Below are positions 15,920 to 18,202 of a stretch of DNA of 18,202 nt, piece by piece. Each line of letters starts with the position of its first letter. Position 1 is the stretch's first letter. The stretch spans positions 1 through 18,202 of the forward strand of contig JAHJLU010000184.1 in the NCBI GenBank assembly GCA_018821745.1, given 5' to 3'. The stretch comes from Myxococcota bacterium (GTDB taxonomy: Bacteria; Myxococcota_A; Polyangia; HGW-17). The notes under the pieces were generated by a model, which saw nothing but the letters and a program-made list of their open reading frames with translations, had not been told where the DNA came from and made no database searches. The position numbers were made by a program, and so were the translations under genes.

Positions 15920-17587
15920 CTACAAACAGGTCATGGTGATATCCAGGGAGAACTGTTTTTTCTCGTTCTCCCCGCTGCCCACGCTCTTCATTTTTCCGGC
16001 CTTGATCTCTTCGATACACTTGATGGTCTTCAGGGAAGTGATGAGGGCGTCCACATCCATAGCCCGCTCAACGGTCCCGGATATTTTAATTTTTCCCGTT
16101 TTTATCCGTATCTCTTCAATGTCCAGGGCGATGGGTTCAACCCCCTTGTCGCCTGGCTTCGCCCCCTTTACCAATGGCCCGGGGCCCGTGGGCTTTGGTT
16201 TCGGGGGTTTATTCTCGTCGGGCTTTTTGTCCTTGGGAGACTTCTTGTCCCCATCCTTTTTTACTCCCACATCCTTGCGCGGCGGGATTTTTTTCGAGAT
16301 CTCGCTGAGGAGGACATAGGCGCTCATGGCGGGGATGGGATTGTCAGCCAGCGCACCCTTTTTGCTCTTGGTTTTCCGCTTTTTAATGCTTCGCTTGATG
16401 GAGGAGGCGTTGTAGGAGCGTTTCCCGAGCACCTGCTTGGAGAGGAATCCCACCACTCCCAGGAGATCCCGCTCTTCTCTCTCAAGCCGCTTATGGTTCA
16501 GAATCCCTGAGATTACCAGCATCACAAAAAACAGGGAGATTCCCAGTGAGACACTGAGTGCCTTGTGTTTTACCAGGGAGTAGGCGGCATCCCGGGCAAA
16601 TCCTCCTGACCGGAAATCAATAATGTCGTTCCTGGGAAAACCCGCCATGAGCGCCAGAGCGATCAGGGAAGAATTGACGGAGTTGGCCCCCTCGCAGGGT
16701 GCCACGACTACCTTGGATTCACGTTCAAAGAACCCCGTGGACCATGGAACAAAGCCGGAGAAAGCGGCGCCCTTCCCGGTGACATAGATCGTCTCTATCT
16801 TGCTGCCCAGCAGTCGCTCCGTGGCGATGATAAACCGGCGCCAATCCTCGAACTGCTGATTCACTGCCTCACGGATTACCGACTCAAAGCCTTCCTCTTC
16901 CTGGTGATGGGCGGACACACTGCCCGACTGCTCCAGCCACTGTCGGACCTCGGCTTCGTTTCTCCCGCTGTATTTCGCCAGGGACTCCACGATGTTCTCT
17001 ATTCCACCGTTGAGCACCCTGGCGGAGAAGAGGCGGCCATCCACGATCACCGCCAGCTCCGTCCGTTTTCCACCCACATCGGCCACCATCACAGGGGCCA
17101 GGATTTTCGGCACAACCGCGGCACATCGAGCGGGAGAGAAGACCAGCCGGTAGATATCACTCCCCACCTCCCGAAACAATGAAAGCAGCGATGATACCTG
17201 TTCGGCGGAAGTCGCCGCAGCCACCACCCTGCTGCCTTTCTCGGTCCTTTCTATCCCCGAATGGGCGATAACCGACTCATCGGCGTCCAGAGGAATCTGA
17301 TCCGCCAGCTCGTATTGAATCAGCGGTTCCACCTTTTTCGCGTCGGTGAAGGGGAAACTGAGATTGCGAACAAAAACCATATCACTCAGCCCCACAACGA
17401 TGCGGTCCTTCCCATTGGCCCCAACCATTTTCAGGAGCCCCTCCAGGGCCTTCTTGAACTCCAGGGGGTCATCGGGGCGGGACACTTCATGGCTGGTCAC
17501 CATTCTGGAAGCGCCCTTGTTCTCTTCCACGGCGCACCCTTTGATGGAGGTGCTTCCTATATCTATGGCAAAATAGTTATTACCCAT
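15920..17587 (-). CDS. gspL: Type II secretion system protein GspL (PilM-like actin fold plus periplasmic domain)
   Basis: GspL links the cytoplasmic secretion ATPase GspE to the inner-membrane platform. The 555-residue product has an actin-like cytoplasmic part (1-340) of PilM type, with phosphate 1 loop AIDIGSTSIKG (7-17), phosphate 2 region VADVGGKRTELAV (168-180) and an adenosine-motif-like YVTGKGAAFSGF (268-279). A membrane helix lies at about 343-362. Next comes a very basic stretch (397-410), then a Lys/Pro/Asp low-complexity linker (about 436-481), then a small ferredoxin-like domain (487-555) of the PilN/GspL kind. It is longer than the common roughly 400-residue GspL because of the linker and insertions. 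The ATG at 17587 follows the gspK stop by 8 bases. The intact phosphate loops suggest nucleotide binding, as in PilM. Confidence 0.92.
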   Translation of the reverse strand: MGNNYFAIDIGSTSIKGCAVEENKGASRMVTSHEVSRPDDPLEFKKALEGLLKMVGANGKDRIVVGLSDMVFVRNLSFPFTDAKKVEPLIQYELADQIPLDADESVIAHSGIERTEKGSRVVAAATSAEQVSSLLSLFREVGSDIYRLVFSPARCAAVVPKILAPVMVADVGGKRTELAVIVDGRLFSARVLNGGIENIVESLAKYSGRNEAEVRQWLEQSGSVSAHHQEEEGFESVIREAVNQQFEDWRRFIIATERLLGSKIETIYVTGKGAAFSGFVPWSTGFFERESKVVVAPCEGANSVNSSLIALALMAGFPRNDIIDFRSGGFARDAAYSLVKHKALSVSLGISLFFVMLVISGILNHKRLEREERDLLGVVGFLSKQVLGKRSYNASSIKRSIKKRKTKSKKGALADNPIPAMSAYVLLSEISKKIPPRKDVGVKKDGDKKSPKDKKPDENKPPKPKPTGPGPLVKGAKPGDKGVEPIALDIEEIRIKTGKIKISGTVERAMDVDALITSLKTIKCIEEIKAGKMKSVGSGENEKKQFSLDITMTCL

Positions 17588-17595
17588 TGTTGTTT

Positions 17596-18202
17596 CTACT
17601 CCTCACGCCAGTACACAAAAGCGCCTTGACCCTCTGTTACCTGATTGATGGCCAACTGATCCCACACCGCATCCACAGAGTGTCTGGTCTTTCCAACTAC
17701 TCCGAACACTTTGATTCTATAATATCTTTTAGTTCCGGATCCGACAATCTTTGAAAGTTTGCTGGTGTCGAGTTCCACTCCCTGGACCTCGGAATCTGCC
17801 ACCCCGTCGTTGCCCAGATCCCCCACAGAGTCCACACTGACGCCCATGCTGGAAGCCAGCAGATTTCCGGCGGTCCCCGGCATCTGAACTGCCTGAGCAA
17901 AGGTATTCATATCCTTGCAGATACCCATCATCTGGGGAGCGATGGTGGTGGCCAGGAGCTTCAGTTTGACGGGATCTGTAACCACCGGATCATTGGGATT
18001 TTTGGCCGCGGCGTTGATTATCCCCGCGATGAGAACCCAGTCCTTGTCGGAGACTGCACAGAGGTTGATTTGACAAGAGCCGTACACCGTGAGGCTTCGA
18101 CCGAAATTCGCCCAGAAGATGGGGTCAATCCCCTGGATCAGCCGGAGCTCATCCACGGAGTCCATGAGATTGTTCTTGGAGATATAGGGCTCTCGGAGGC
18201 TC
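17596..18202 (-). CDS. gspK: Type II secretion system minor pseudopilin GspK (C-terminal part, 5' end beyond window)
   Basis: The open frame enters from the right edge with no start in the window; about 202 residues are visible. Near the edge it reads EPYISKNNLMDSVDELRLIQGI, followed by a hydrophobic step, SLTVYG and INLCAV. This matches the GspK core, where a DSVDELR-like helix, a G-[MI] turn, LTVY and IN-x-NTA follow each other. GspK sits at the tip of the pseudopilus with GspI and GspJ. The C-terminal domain includes SKLSKIVGSGTKRYYRIKVFG, a strand pair typical of the family end. The internal ATG at 18165 is not the true start, because the domain continues upstream of it. The usual NTA after IN is replaced by LCA. 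Confidence 0.9.
   Translation of the reverse strand, partial: SLREPYISKNNLMDSVDELRLIQGIDPIFWANFGRSLTVYGSCQINLCAVSDKDWVLIAGIINAAAKNPNDPVVTDPVKLKLLATTIAPQMMGICKDMNTFAQAVQMPGTAGNLLASSMGVSVDSVGDLGNDGVADSEVQGVELDTSKLSKIVGSGTKRYYRIKVFGVVGKTRHSVDAVWDQLAINQVTEGQGAFVYWREE

Overview
This window reads as a stretch of bacterial chromosome of deltaproteobacterial type (Myxococcota/Bdellovibrionota-like). That placement is an inference from two gene orders: gspK-gspL-gspM-gspN of a type II secretion system that ends in GspN, and a pncC/cinA - thpR-like - recA cluster. Every supported gene is on the minus strand, coding density is high, and no tRNA, rRNA, insertion sequence, integrase or CRISPR array is visible.

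Following transcription (right to left), the first block is the distal part of a type II secretion operon: the C-terminal part of gspK (cut by the window edge), gspL with an actin-like PilM-type cytoplasmic domain, gspM and gspN. These are separated by 8 and 17 bases, and gspM/gspN overlap by 4. The second block starts 56 bases later. It is a tightly packed four-gene cassette of unrecognised function: a 337-residue protein without a visible domain, a classical-clade AAA ATPase, a GHKL (Hsp90/MutL-fold) ATPase, and a 187-residue protein. rimO (ribosomal protein S12 methylthiotransferase) follows 3 bases later. The junctions overlap or nearly touch (-40, -20, +7, +3), so the cassette and rimO are very probably one transcript. 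Both ATPases keep their nucleotide-binding motifs but have substitutions at catalytic acidic positions. This cassette is the best candidate here for an undescribed system.

The third block has its own strong sigma70-type promoter and holds a PP2C protein phosphatase followed by pncC (nicotinamide-nucleotide amidase). The fourth block is a degenerate 2H-phosphoesterase (ThpR-like) that has lost both catalytic histidines, then recA, then a class A penicillin-binding protein that starts 3 bases after the recA stop. A weak terminator-like hairpin follows the penicillin-binding protein gene. Last, running off the left edge, is a secreted repeat-module protein with an EKPV linker. It has its own leader region, including a perfect 18-bp inverted repeat near a -10-like hexamer.

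Themes: envelope biogenesis and secretion (Gsp proteins, the penicillin-binding protein, the secreted modular protein), translation modification (RimO), DNA repair (RecA) and signalling (PP2C). No intergenic stretch exceeds about 170 bases.
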